Part shown: one piece after another, positions 37,142 through 45,146 of the stretch
Numbering within the stretch: the first letter of the stretch is position 1
Layout: each line of letters opens with the position of its first letter
From: JBNJDJ01 sp051744845
Lineage (GTDB): Bacteria > Bacillota > Clostridia > Peptostreptococcales > Acidaminobacteraceae
Direction of reading: 5' to 3'
Assembly: GCA_051744845.1 (NCBI GenBank)
Contig: JBNJDJ010000001.1
Coordinates: 111,096-175,095 of the forward strand
DNA length: 64,000 bases
The notes under the pieces: generated by a model
The model's database searches: none
What the model saw: only the letters and a program-made list of their open reading frames with translations
Told to the model about the DNA's origin: nothing
Translations under genes and position numbers: made by a program

Positions 37142-37170
37142 TTTACAAAAAAGGTAAGATATATTATAAT
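37142..37170 (+). promoter_or_regulatory. Promoter of the DUF2325 gene
   Basis: TTTACA (37142-37147) and TATAAT (37165-37170) are 17 bases apart, directly upstream of the Fur-like box. Confidence 0.8.
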
Positions 37171-37172
37171 AA

Positions 37173-37187
37173 TGATAACGATTATCA
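37173..37187. promoter_or_regulatory. Fur-like operator over the transcription start
   Basis: TGATAACGATTATCA matches the 7-1-7 Fur consensus (TGATAATNATTATCA) at all but one position and is a perfect inverted repeat in its outer six bases. It begins two bases after the -10, so a bound repressor would block initiation. PerR and Zur boxes have different arms (TTATAAT and TCGTAAT). Confidence 0.75.
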
Positions 37188-37208
37188 CTACGAACAAAAG
37201 GAGGTTTT

Positions 37209-37529
37209 ATGAAAGCTTTAATAGTTGGAGCTGATAGATTAGGTGGTATACCAGATTTTTTAAAGGAAAAAGGTATTGATGAAATTGAACATTGGAGTGG
37301 TAGAAAAAAAGGAATGCGTAATAAAACTATTCCTCCAACTGTTGATTTAATTGTATGTTTGTATGATTTTTTAGAACATAGATTAACAAATAAAGTAAAA
37401 AAAGTTTCAAAGAAAAAAAAGATACCATGTTTATTTGCAAGACGTTCTGTAACTGATTTATCAAAAAACTGGGATAGATGTATAGGGTGTAAATTTAAAA
37501 AATATTGTAAATTAAAAAATCCTAATTAA
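37209..37529 (+). CDS. DUF2325 protein under Fur-type control
   Basis: A 106-residue soluble protein of unknown function. It opens with a Rossmann-like strand and loop (MKALIVGADRLGG), then HWSGRKKGMRNKTIP and DLIVCLYDFLEH, typical of DUF2325. Near the C-terminus CIGCKFKKYC gives three closely spaced cysteines that could bind metal or heme; this is inference. AGGAGG precedes ATG 37209. The gene is a single unit with its own promoter, Fur-like box and terminator. A role in iron or redox metabolism is suggested by the operator only. Confidence 0.85.
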   Translation: MKALIVGADRLGGIPDFLKEKGIDEIEHWSGRKKGMRNKTIPPTVDLIVCLYDFLEHRLTNKVKKVSKKKKIPCLFARRSVTDLSKNWDRCIGCKFKKYCKLKNPN

Positions 37530-37566
37530 AGATATTTATATCTGTCAGATATAGATATCTTTTTAA
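37529..37566 (+). terminator. Intrinsic terminator after the DUF2325 gene
   Basis: AAGATATTTATATC pairs with GATATAGATATCTT across a five-base loop (one G-U pair), and T-residues follow. Confidence 0.87.
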
Positions 37567-37586
37567 TTTTAACAACATATCTGATT

Positions 37587-37615
37587 TTGTATTTTATAAT
37601 TAATTATGATATTAT
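37587..37615 (+). promoter_or_regulatory. Promoter for the yicC-gmk-rpoZ operon
   Basis: TTGTAT (37587-37592) and TATTAT (37610-37615) are separated by 17 bases, with an upstream TG extending the -10. Confidence 0.65.
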
Positions 37616-37642
37616 TAAATACAAATATATTAAGGGGGTATT

Positions 37643-38527
37643 ATGTTAAAAAGCATGACAGGATATGGTCGAGAGGAATTTGAAGATGATGAATACAAGT
37701 TATCTGTTGAAATAAAGACAGTTAATCATAAATATTGTAATATTTATACAAAGATTCCTAGTAGATTGAATTCTATTGAGTCAAAAATAAAAAAATATAT
37801 AAAACAAAGATTAAAAAGAGGAAGAATTGAAGTTAATATATATTTAACTGAAAAAAATAAAGATCTAGTTTGCTTAGATCCTAATTTTACATTTTTGGAT
37901 AAATATTATGAAACTTTGACAGCTATTAAGAAAAGATATAAAATTAAAGATGATATTAATTTAGATTTATTAATTGATAAAAAAGAAGCTATTGAATCAG
38001 ATTATAAAGAATTAAATGAAGATGCTATATGGAATATTTTAAAAGATATCTTAGATAATGTAATTAATTCAGTTGATAAAATGAGAATTAATGAAGGAAA
38101 AGCCCTTTTAACAGATTTAGAAAAAAGCATTTCAAAAATACAAGAGTCACTTAATAATTTAAAAATTTTGTCAGATAAAATCATTTCTAATTATAGGTTA
38201 TCAATAAATGAAAAAATTAAAGAACTTTTACAAGAAAGTGATTTTGAACCAGATGAAAATCGATTAGAACAAGAAATTGCTATTTTTGCAGATAAAAGAG
38301 ATATTAACGAAGAAATAACAAGAATTGAAAGTCATTTGGATCAATTCAAAAAGTATTTTACTATTGATAAACCTGTTGGTAAAAAGTTAGATTTTTTAGC
38401 TCAAGAATTAAATAGAGAAGTAAATACAATTGGTGCAAAATCTCCAGATGTAAATGTTTCTCATATAGTCGTAAAGATGAAAGATAATATTGGGAAAATT
38501 AGAGAACAAGTTAGGAATATTGAGTAG
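37643..38527 (+). CDS. yicC: YicC/YloC family endoribonuclease
   Basis: Single-strand endoribonuclease family linked to RNA turnover. It opens with the invariant MLKSMTGYGR and shows EIKTVNHKYCNIYTKIP and RLEQEIAIFADKRDINEEITRIESHL. The C-terminal GKKLDFLAQELNREVNTIGAK is a strong signature. The length of 294 residues is typical. AAGGGGGT precedes ATG 37643. In many Bacillota remA lies between this gene and gmk; here gmk follows directly after nine bases. Confidence 0.96.
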   Translation: MLKSMTGYGREEFEDDEYKLSVEIKTVNHKYCNIYTKIPSRLNSIESKIKKYIKQRLKRGRIEVNIYLTEKNKDLVCLDPNFTFLDKYYETLTAIKKRYKIKDDINLDLLIDKKEAIESDYKELNEDAIWNILKDILDNVINSVDKMRINEGKALLTDLEKSISKIQESLNNLKILSDKIISNYRLSINEKIKELLQESDFEPDENRLEQEIAIFADKRDINEEITRIESHLDQFKKYFTIDKPVGKKLDFLAQELNREVNTIGAKSPDVNVSHIVVKMKDNIGKIREQVRNIE

Positions 38528-38536
38528 GAGTAGATA

Positions 38537-39148
38537 ATGATAAAAAGGAAAGGTCTTTTAATAGTAGTTTCAGGTCCATCAGGAGCTGGTAAAGGAACAA
38601 TTTGTAAAGCGTTATTAAAGAGAAGAGATATTGATGTATCAGTTTCTGCTACAACTAGAGAACCGCGTGAAGGAGAAATTGATGGTGAAAATTACCATTT
38701 TTTAACAAAAGATAAATTTGAAGAAAAAATTGAAAATGATGAATTTTTAGAGTATGCTAAAGTTTATGATAATTATTATGGTACTCCAAAAGAATATGTT
38801 TTAGAAAAAATATCTAGAGGTGAGGATGTTTTATTAGAAATTGATATTCAAGGTGCACTACAAGTTAGAGAAAAATATCCTGAAGGAATATTTGTATTTA
38901 TTTTACCACCTTCTATGGAAGAATTAAAAGCTAGAATAATTAATCGTGGTTCAGAAACTAAAGAATCTTTAGAAAAAAGATTTTCTTCAGCTTATGGAGA
39001 AATAAAATATTTAAAAAAATATGATTATTTTATTATTAATGATATAATAGAGGATGCTACAGATACATTAATTTCTATAATTGATGCAGAAAAAAATAGA
39101 GTTGATGAAGATGTAGAAGATATTATTTCGAATTTTAGGCATAATTAA
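38537..39148 (+). CDS. gmk: Guanylate kinase
   Basis: Phosphorylates GMP or dGMP with ATP. The P-loop GPSGAGKGT is at about residues 13-21. The GMP-binding segment contains TTREPREGEIDGENYHF and Glu/Tyr residues in KVYDNYYGTP. The lid region has RIINRGSETKESLEKR. The length of 203 residues is normal. The start follows TAGGAG. It lies in an operon with rpoZ, the usual Bacillota order. Confidence 0.98.
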   Translation: MIKRKGLLIVVSGPSGAGKGTICKALLKRRDIDVSVSATTREPREGEIDGENYHFLTKDKFEEKIENDEFLEYAKVYDNYYGTPKEYVLEKISRGEDVLLEIDIQGALQVREKYPEGIFVFILPPSMEELKARIINRGSETKESLEKRFSSAYGEIKYLKKYDYFIINDIIEDATDTLISIIDAEKNRVDEDVEDIISNFRHN

Positions 39149-39158
39149 GGAGGAAAAA

Positions 39159-39371
39159 ATGATAGATCCATCAATAGAAAAATTGCTAGAAAAAGTTGAT
39201 ACAAGATATGAGATTATTATTGCTGCTTCTAAAAGAGCAAGAGATTTATATGAAGGTGCTGAAACTACATATGATAAAAACAAACTAAAACCTGTTACAA
39301 TTGCTGTTAAAGAAATTAATGATAATTCAATCAAGTGCATTACATCAGATAAAAAAGATACATTAGGATAA
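39159..39371 (+). CDS. rpoZ: RNA polymerase omega subunit
   Basis: A 70-residue protein assisting beta-prime folding and assembly. The conserved core RYEIIIAASKRARDLYEGAE is present, followed by PVTIAVKEIND. It begins at ATG 39159 after AAGGAGG. Genes before and after are gmk and coaBC, as in other Bacillota. Confidence 0.96.
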   Translation: MIDPSIEKLLEKVDTRYEIIIAASKRARDLYEGAETTYDKNKLKPVTIAVKEINDNSIKCITSDKKDTLG

Positions 39372-39374
39372 ATT

Positions 39375-40568
39375 ATGAAGGCTTTAAAAGATAAAAACAT
39401 TGTTCTTGGTGTAACAGGTGGTATAGCTATATATAAAGCTCTTGATGTAGTAAGTAAATTAAAAAAATTAGGAGCTAATATTGATGTTATAATGACTAAG
39501 AATGCAACAAAATTTGTAACTCCATTGACTTTTGAATCTATGAGTCAAAATAAAGTAATTTCAGATATGTTTGAAAAAGTAGTATATTGGGATATTGAAC
39601 ATATTTCTTTAGCTAAGAAAGCAGATATTTTTGCAATAATACCTGCCACAGCAAATGTAGTAGGTAAAATTGCTAATGGAATTGCTGATGATATGCTAAC
39701 AACTACTGTTATGGCTACAAATGCTAAAGTTTTAATAGCACCTGCTATGAATACAAATATGTATAATAATCCAATATATAAATTAAATGAAGAAAAATTA
39801 AAAAAATTTGGTTACGATTTTATTAAACCAGGATCTGGAAGACTAGCTTGTGGTGATAAAGGTGATGGTAAATTAGCATCTAGTAAAAAGATTGTAAAAA
39901 AAATAAAATATAATCTTTTAAAAACAAATGAGTTAGAAGGTAAAAAAGTTTTAGTAACGGCTGGGCCCACTATTGAAAAAATTGACCCAGTTAGATATAT
40001 TACTAATCATTCATCAGGAAAAATGGGATATGAAGTTGCTAAAGCAGCTAAAATAAAAGGTGCTGAAGTAACTTTGATTACTGGCCCAAGTAATATTGAA
40101 AAACCTGATGTAAATGTTATTAACGTAACTTCAGCAGATGAAATGTATAAAGAAGCTATTAAATATATTGATTATGATGTTGTAATTATGGCTGCTGCTG
40201 TAAGTGATTATAAACCTAAAAATAAGTTTAATAATAAAGTAAAAAAGTCAAATGATAATATGATATTAGAATTGAAACGAAATAAAGATATTTTGTTTGA
40301 ATTTGGTAAAAATAAAGAAGATCAAATTTTAGTAGGTTTTGCAGCAGAAAGTAATAATTTAGAAGAGTATGCTATTAAAAAAATCAATGATAAAAATTTA
40401 GATTTTATAGTAGCAAATAATATTACTAATAAAGAAGCTGGATTTAAATCAGATAATAATAAAGCATTGATTATTGATAATAATAATAGAAAAAAATATT
40501 ACGATTTAATGAAAAAGTCAAAGCTAGCTAAAATAATTATAGATAAGGTGATTCAATTAGAAGAGTAG
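39375..40568 (+). CDS. coaBC: Bifunctional CoaBC (PPC synthetase/decarboxylase)
   Basis: Two steps of coenzyme A synthesis from 4'-phosphopantothenate. The N-terminal flavoprotein CoaC domain (GVTGGIAIYKA, active-site AEHISLAKKAD-like region reading WDIEHISLAKKAD, PAMNTNMY) runs to about residue 180. The CoaB domain follows (LVTAGPTIEKIDPVRYITNHSSG, AAAVSDYKP, VGFAAES). The length is 397 residues. The ribosome site is weak, so translation may depend on coupling with rpoZ, three bases upstream. Confidence 0.97.
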   Translation: MKALKDKNIVLGVTGGIAIYKALDVVSKLKKLGANIDVIMTKNATKFVTPLTFESMSQNKVISDMFEKVVYWDIEHISLAKKADIFAIIPATANVVGKIANGIADDMLTTTVMATNAKVLIAPAMNTNMYNNPIYKLNEEKLKKFGYDFIKPGSGRLACGDKGDGKLASSKKIVKKIKYNLLKTNELEGKKVLVTAGPTIEKIDPVRYITNHSSGKMGYEVAKAAKIKGAEVTLITGPSNIEKPDVNVINVTSADEMYKEAIKYIDYDVVIMAAAVSDYKPKNKFNNKVKKSNDNMILELKRNKDILFEFGKNKEDQILVGFAAESNNLEEYAIKKINDKNLDFIVANNITNKEAGFKSDNNKALIIDNNNRKKYYDLMKKSKLAKIIIDKVIQLEE

Positions 40569-40585
40569 ATTAATCTACTCTTTAA
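40561..40585 (+). terminator. Weak hairpin at the coaBC stop codon
   Basis: AAGAGTAGAT and ATCTACTCTT form a palindrome containing the coaBC stop. Only three T follow, so it may be an attenuating or processing hairpin rather than a full terminator. Confidence 0.4.
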
Positions 40586-40603
40586 TTCATTTAGGTGATA
40601 AAT

Positions 40604-43024
40604 ATGAAAAAATATGCAAAAGTTTCTATTTTGAGTAAATCTCAACAATTAGATAAATTATTTACATATAAACTTCCAACAGATAAAATTAAAAATGGAT
40701 ATATAGGGAAAAAAGTTTTAGTTCCATTCGGTAGAGGAAATGCTGTTAGAGAAGGTTTTATAATAAAATTAACAAATGAAGCAAAGTATAAAAGAATAAA
40801 AAAAATAAAATATATATTAGATAACGATATTTCTTTAACTAAAGAAGATATTGATTTGATTTATTATATAAAAGATAAATATTTAGCTACTTTTTCTGAA
40901 GTAATAAATTTGATAATTCCGTCAGGAACAAAATTAAAAAGAACTACTTATTATAAATATATTAAGAAAAATGAAAAATCAGATAAATTATTAAACTTAA
41001 TAGATGAAAAAAATAAAATTTCACTAAAAAAATTATGTAAAGAGAGTAATTTTAAAAAAAATAAATTAAAAAGAGAACTTCGAAAATTTGAAAAAAAAGG
41101 TTTTATAAAAAAATCTTATGATTTCAAAAGCATCGTAAAAGAGAAAAAGAAAAAAATAATTATAAAAAAAGTAGATAATGATGTTTTAGAAAAAAAATTA
41201 AAAACTATTCCTAAATCTTATGTAGCTCAAATTAGATTAATTAAATATTTATTAAATAATGATTCAGGAAATTTATCAAAACTTAAGAAAAAATTAAAGA
41301 TTTCTAAATCAGTTTTTGTTAGAATAAAAGAAATGGGATTTATTGATATAGTTAATAAAAGGGATAAAAGAAAGATAAAGCATTTATTTGAAAGAAAAAA
41401 TAGAGAATTTAAAAAATTAACTAATGATCAAAGATTATGTTACAATAAAATAAATAATAAAATATCTAATAATAAATTTGGGAATTTTTTACTTCATGGT
41501 GTTACTGGCAGTGGAAAAACTGAGATTTATATGCATTTAGTAAAACAAGTATTGAAAAAAAATAAATCTTGTATTATATTAGTACCAGAGATTTCTTTGA
41601 CACCTCAAATGATAAAAAGATTTATGAATAGATTTGGAGAAAATATTGCTATACTACATTCAAAATTATCCTTAGGTCAAAGATTTGATCAATGGAAAGA
41701 TATCAAAAAAGGTAAAAAGAGAATTGTAATAGGCGCAAGGTCTGCAATATTTTCTCCTGTGAAAAATTTAGGATTTATAGTGATTGATGAAGAACATGAG
41801 ACAACTTATAAGTCAGAAAGAAATCCAAAATATGAAACTTATGAGGTAGCAAAATATAGGGCAAAACAAAATAATGCAGTGTTATTATCAGCCTCAGCTA
41901 CACCTTTGATTGATTCATATTATAAAACTAAAAAAAATGAAATAGAGTTATTAAAATTAAATAAAAGAATTAACAATAAAAAAATGCCTAATGTAGACAT
42001 TGTAGATATGAGAAATGAATTAAATCGTGGGAATAAGACAATTTTTTCAAAAAAATTACATGAAAAAATTATTGATAGATTAGAAAAAAATGAACAAATA
42101 ATTATTTTTTTAAATAGAAAAGGCTATTCGTCTTTTGTATCGTGTAGAAGTTGTGGCTATGCATTAGAGTGTCCTAATTGTGAGATATCTTTAACTTATC
42201 ATAAGGGGAAAAATGAAGCTAGTTGTAGTTATTGTGATTATAAAAGTTTTATTCCTAAAAAATGTCCAGATTGTGGATCAAAATATTTTAAACATTTTGG
42301 AATAGGAACTGAACAAGTGCAAGAGATAATAAAAAAGACTTTTAAAAATTCAAAAGTTTGCAGATTAGATAGTCAAACGACTTCTAAAAAAGGGAGCTTA
42401 GAAAAAATAATTAATAAATTTTCTAAAAATGAGTTTGATATTTTAGTAGGTACTCAAATGGTTACAAAAGGTTTTGATTTTGACAACGTAACATTGGTAG
42501 GAGTTTTAGCCGCTGATTTAATAATAAATTTTCCAGATTTTACTTCAGCAGAAAGAGCTTTCCAGTTAGTTACTCAAGTTGCTGGAAGAGCAGGAAGAGG
42601 TAAAAAAGCTGGCGAAGTTGTTTTACAAACTTATGAACCAAAACATTATTCACTTATTGCTTCTAGTGAACACAATTATAATAAGTTTTTAGATAAAGAA
42701 TTAGAAATAAGAAAAACATTTAAATATCCCCCTTTTATTAGATTAATAAAAATATTATTTGTATATGAAAACGAACAAAAATTATTATATGAAGCTAATG
42801 ATTTTAAGAAAAAATTATTAGATGAAATTGATGAAAATGTTGAAAGTTATGGAATAAATGAAGCTTTACACAATAAATTAAGAGGTAAATATAGATATCA
42901 ATTATTTTTCAAATTAAAAGATTCTCAATATAAAAGAGTAAAAGAATCAATAGAAAAAATAATTTCAAAAAATAAGTATAAAATGTATATATCTGTTGAT
43001 TTACAACCAAGGAATTTAGTTTAG
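40604..43024 (+). CDS. priA: Primosomal helicase PriA
   Basis: Superfamily 2 helicase restarting collapsed forks. The N-terminal DNA-binding domain (about residues 1-170) precedes helicase motif I (HGVTGSGKTEIY) and DEEHE. A zinc region follows with pairs CRSC, CPNC, CSYC and CPDC. GTQMVTKGFDFDNV and QVAGRAGRGKKAG are late motifs. The start is ATG 40604, five bases after AGGTGA; the in-frame GTG at 40595 lies within that site. Product 806 residues. A Lys-rich linker region (about 120-260) is longer and more charged than usual. Confidence 0.97.
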   Translation: MKKYAKVSILSKSQQLDKLFTYKLPTDKIKNGYIGKKVLVPFGRGNAVREGFIIKLTNEAKYKRIKKIKYILDNDISLTKEDIDLIYYIKDKYLATFSEVINLIIPSGTKLKRTTYYKYIKKNEKSDKLLNLIDEKNKISLKKLCKESNFKKNKLKRELRKFEKKGFIKKSYDFKSIVKEKKKKIIIKKVDNDVLEKKLKTIPKSYVAQIRLIKYLLNNDSGNLSKLKKKLKISKSVFVRIKEMGFIDIVNKRDKRKIKHLFERKNREFKKLTNDQRLCYNKINNKISNNKFGNFLLHGVTGSGKTEIYMHLVKQVLKKNKSCIILVPEISLTPQMIKRFMNRFGENIAILHSKLSLGQRFDQWKDIKKGKKRIVIGARSAIFSPVKNLGFIVIDEEHETTYKSERNPKYETYEVAKYRAKQNNAVLLSASATPLIDSYYKTKKNEIELLKLNKRINNKKMPNVDIVDMRNELNRGNKTIFSKKLHEKIIDRLEKNEQIIIFLNRKGYSSFVSCRSCGYALECPNCEISLTYHKGKNEASCSYCDYKSFIPKKCPDCGSKYFKHFGIGTEQVQEIIKKTFKNSKVCRLDSQTTSKKGSLEKIINKFSKNEFDILVGTQMVTKGFDFDNVTLVGVLAADLIINFPDFTSAERAFQLVTQVAGRAGRGKKAGEVVLQTYEPKHYSLIASSEHNYNKFLDKELEIRKTFKYPPFIRLIKILFVYENEQKLLYEANDFKKKLLDEIDENVESYGINEALHNKLRGKYRYQLFFKLKDSQYKRVKESIEKIISKNKYKMYISVDLQPRNLV

Positions 43025-43034
43025 GAGGTATTTT

Positions 43035-43493
43035 ATGGCATTAAGAAATATAAGAGTTGATGAAGATCCAATTTTAAGAAAAAAAGCAAAGGAAGTAAAT
43101 AAAGTTAATGAAAAAATAAAAACTTTAGTAAAAGATATGATTGAGACGATGTATGATGCAGAAGGAGTTGGTTTAGCTGCACCACAAGTAGGAATTTTAA
43201 AAAGAATTTTTGTGATTGATATATATGATGAGACTGGTATAAAAGTTTTTATTAATCCAAAGTTTATTTTAAAAGAAGATGAAGTTGAAGGACAAGAAGG
43301 TTGCTTGAGTTTACCAGGAAAAGTAGGGATTGTTAAAAGACCTGAACATGTTAAAGTTAAAGCAACTAATCTTGAAGGAGAAGAATTTGAGATGGAAGCA
43401 ACTGGATTATTAGCAAGGGCAATTTGTCATGAATACGACCACTTAGAAGGTATATTATATCCTGATAAAGCTATAAAAATGGGAGTTGAATAA
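43035..43493 (+). CDS. def: Peptide deformylase
   Basis: Removes formyl groups from nascent chains. All three motifs are intact: GVGLAAPQVG, EGCLSLPG (metal Cys) and the HEYDH metal-binding helix in ICHEYDHLEG. The length of 152 residues fits type 1. AGGAGGT precedes ATG 43035. It is followed by fmt after two bases, the normal pair. Confidence 0.98.
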   Translation: MALRNIRVDEDPILRKKAKEVNKVNEKIKTLVKDMIETMYDAEGVGLAAPQVGILKRIFVIDIYDETGIKVFINPKFILKEDEVEGQEGCLSLPGKVGIVKRPEHVKVKATNLEGEEFEMEATGLLARAICHEYDHLEGILYPDKAIKMGVE

Positions 43494-43495
43494 AA

Positions 43496-44425
43496 ATGAA
43501 TATAGCATTTTTAGGAACACCAGAATTTGCTATTCCTTCATTAGAAGCTTGTGTTGATTTTGGTAATGTAAAAGTAGTAGTTACACAGCCAGATAGAAAA
43601 AGTGGGCGTGGTAAAAAAGTTAGATTTCCACCTATTAAGAAAAAAGCACTAGATTATGATTTAGAGGTTTATCAGCCTAAGGACATTAAAGATGAAAAAT
43701 CAATTAATTATTTAAAATCTTTAAATTTAGATTTAATTGTAGTAGTAGCTTATGGTCAAATTCTTTCAAAAGAGATTTTAGATATACCTAGATATGGATG
43801 TATAAATGTACATGCTTCATTACTTCCAAAATTAAGAGGTGCTGCACCTATTCATTGGGCTATAGTAAGAGGATATGAAAAAACAGGTGTAACTACAATG
43901 CAAATGGATGAAGGTTTAGATACAGGAGATATTTTACTAAAAGAAGAAATAAAAATTAATCCTAATATGACTGTTGGTAAATTACATGATAGTTTAAAAA
44001 TTCTAGGCAAAAAAGTTTTATTAAAAACATTAAATGATATAAAAGAAGATAAATTAAAACCTATTAAACAAGATGATAAAAAATCTACATATGCACCTAT
44101 GCTTGATAAAAAAATGGGTAAAATAGATTTTAATAAATCGAGTCAAGAAATTCATGATTTAGTAAGAGGTTTTAATCCTTGGCCAACGTCTTATACTTAT
44201 TATAAAGATAAAAAGATGAAAGTTTTAAAAACTAAGATTTTAGATGATTATTCTGATAAGGAAACGGGTATAATTTTAAATGTTGATAATAAAGGAATAG
44301 TAGTAAGTACAAAAGATAAAAATATTTTAATTGAAAAGATACAATTTCCAAACAAAAGAAAGATGAGTGTTAAAGATTATATTAATGGAAATGAAATAAA
44401 AGAAGGAATTAAATTAGGAGGATGA
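43496..44425 (+). CDS. fmt: Methionyl-tRNA formyltransferase
   Basis: Formylates initiator Met-tRNA with 10-formyltetrahydrofolate. The N-terminal domain has FLGTPEFAIPSLEA, NVHASLLPKLRGAAPIHWAI (catalytic Asn/His) and TGVTTMQMDEGLDTGDIL. The C-terminal OB-like domain begins near residue 205. It has 309 residues. GlyA, which feeds the folate pool, is also encoded in the window. Confidence 0.98.
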   Translation: MNIAFLGTPEFAIPSLEACVDFGNVKVVVTQPDRKSGRGKKVRFPPIKKKALDYDLEVYQPKDIKDEKSINYLKSLNLDLIVVVAYGQILSKEILDIPRYGCINVHASLLPKLRGAAPIHWAIVRGYEKTGVTTMQMDEGLDTGDILLKEEIKINPNMTVGKLHDSLKILGKKVLLKTLNDIKEDKLKPIKQDDKKSTYAPMLDKKMGKIDFNKSSQEIHDLVRGFNPWPTSYTYYKDKKMKVLKTKILDDYSDKETGIILNVDNKGIVVSTKDKNILIEKIQFPNKRKMSVKDYINGNEIKEGIKLGG

Positions 44426-44430
44426 TATAA

Positions 44431-45105
44431 ATGGCTTATTATGGTAGTTATATAGTTTTACTTCCGTTTTTACTTTTAACATTTTATGCTCAATATAAAG
44501 TTAAAAGTACTTATAAGAAGTATTTAAAAGTTGGAAATCAAAAGAATTTAAGTGGTTTTGAAGTAGCAAGAAGAATTTTAGATAGAAATGGTTTAAGAGA
44601 TGTTAAAATTTCACAATCAAGAGGAGAGTTATCTGATCATTATAATCCAAGGTCTAAACAAGTTAATCTATCTTCTAAAGTTTATAATGGTAAAAGTATT
44701 TCATCAATTGCAATTGCAGCACATGAAGTGGGTCATGCTATACAACATTCTAAAAGTTATGTTCCATTAGTTTTTAGATCAAAATTAGCACCAATTGCTT
44801 CAATTTCATCTAAAGCAGTAACTCCTTTAATTATACTTGGTATCATAGTTGGAAGAACTGGTTTTTTTGATATAGGTATAATGTTATTTTCAGCTGTATT
44901 ACTTTTTCAATTAGTAACTTTACCAGTGGAGTTTAATGCTTCAAAAAGAGCATTAAATCAGTTAACTACACAAGGTTTAGTTTATAATGATGAACAAAAA
45001 AAGGCAAAAAAAGTTTTAAATGCTGCAGCACTTACTTACGTAGCGGCATTAGCTGTATCTGTTGGTCAGTTAATAAGACTTTTTATTTTAAGAGGAAGAG
45101 ATTAA
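44431..45105 (+). CDS. yugP: YugP-type membrane zinc metallopeptidase
   Basis: A 224-residue membrane protease-like protein (Zn_peptidase_2). An N-terminal helix is followed by a soluble segment with the zinc motif AAHEVGHAIQH (HExxH), then two or three hydrophobic helices; the third ligand is probably Glu in LPVEFNASKRAL. The substrate is unknown. In Clostridia it commonly follows fmt and precedes rsmB; here the operon ends with a terminator. Confidence 0.93.
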   Translation: MAYYGSYIVLLPFLLLTFYAQYKVKSTYKKYLKVGNQKNLSGFEVARRILDRNGLRDVKISQSRGELSDHYNPRSKQVNLSSKVYNGKSISSIAIAAHEVGHAIQHSKSYVPLVFRSKLAPIASISSKAVTPLIILGIIVGRTGFFDIGIMLFSAVLLFQLVTLPVEFNASKRALNQLTTQGLVYNDEQKKAKKVLNAAALTYVAALAVSVGQLIRLFILRGRD

Positions 45106-45129
45106 AAGCATTTGCTTTTAATCTTTTTT
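45100..45129 (+). terminator. Intrinsic terminator after yugP
   Basis: GATTAAAAGCA (45100-45110) pairs perfectly with TGCTTTTAATC (45113-45123), followed by six T. It contains the yugP stop codon. Confidence 0.9.
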
Positions 45130-45146
45130 AGAGTAAGGAGGATATT

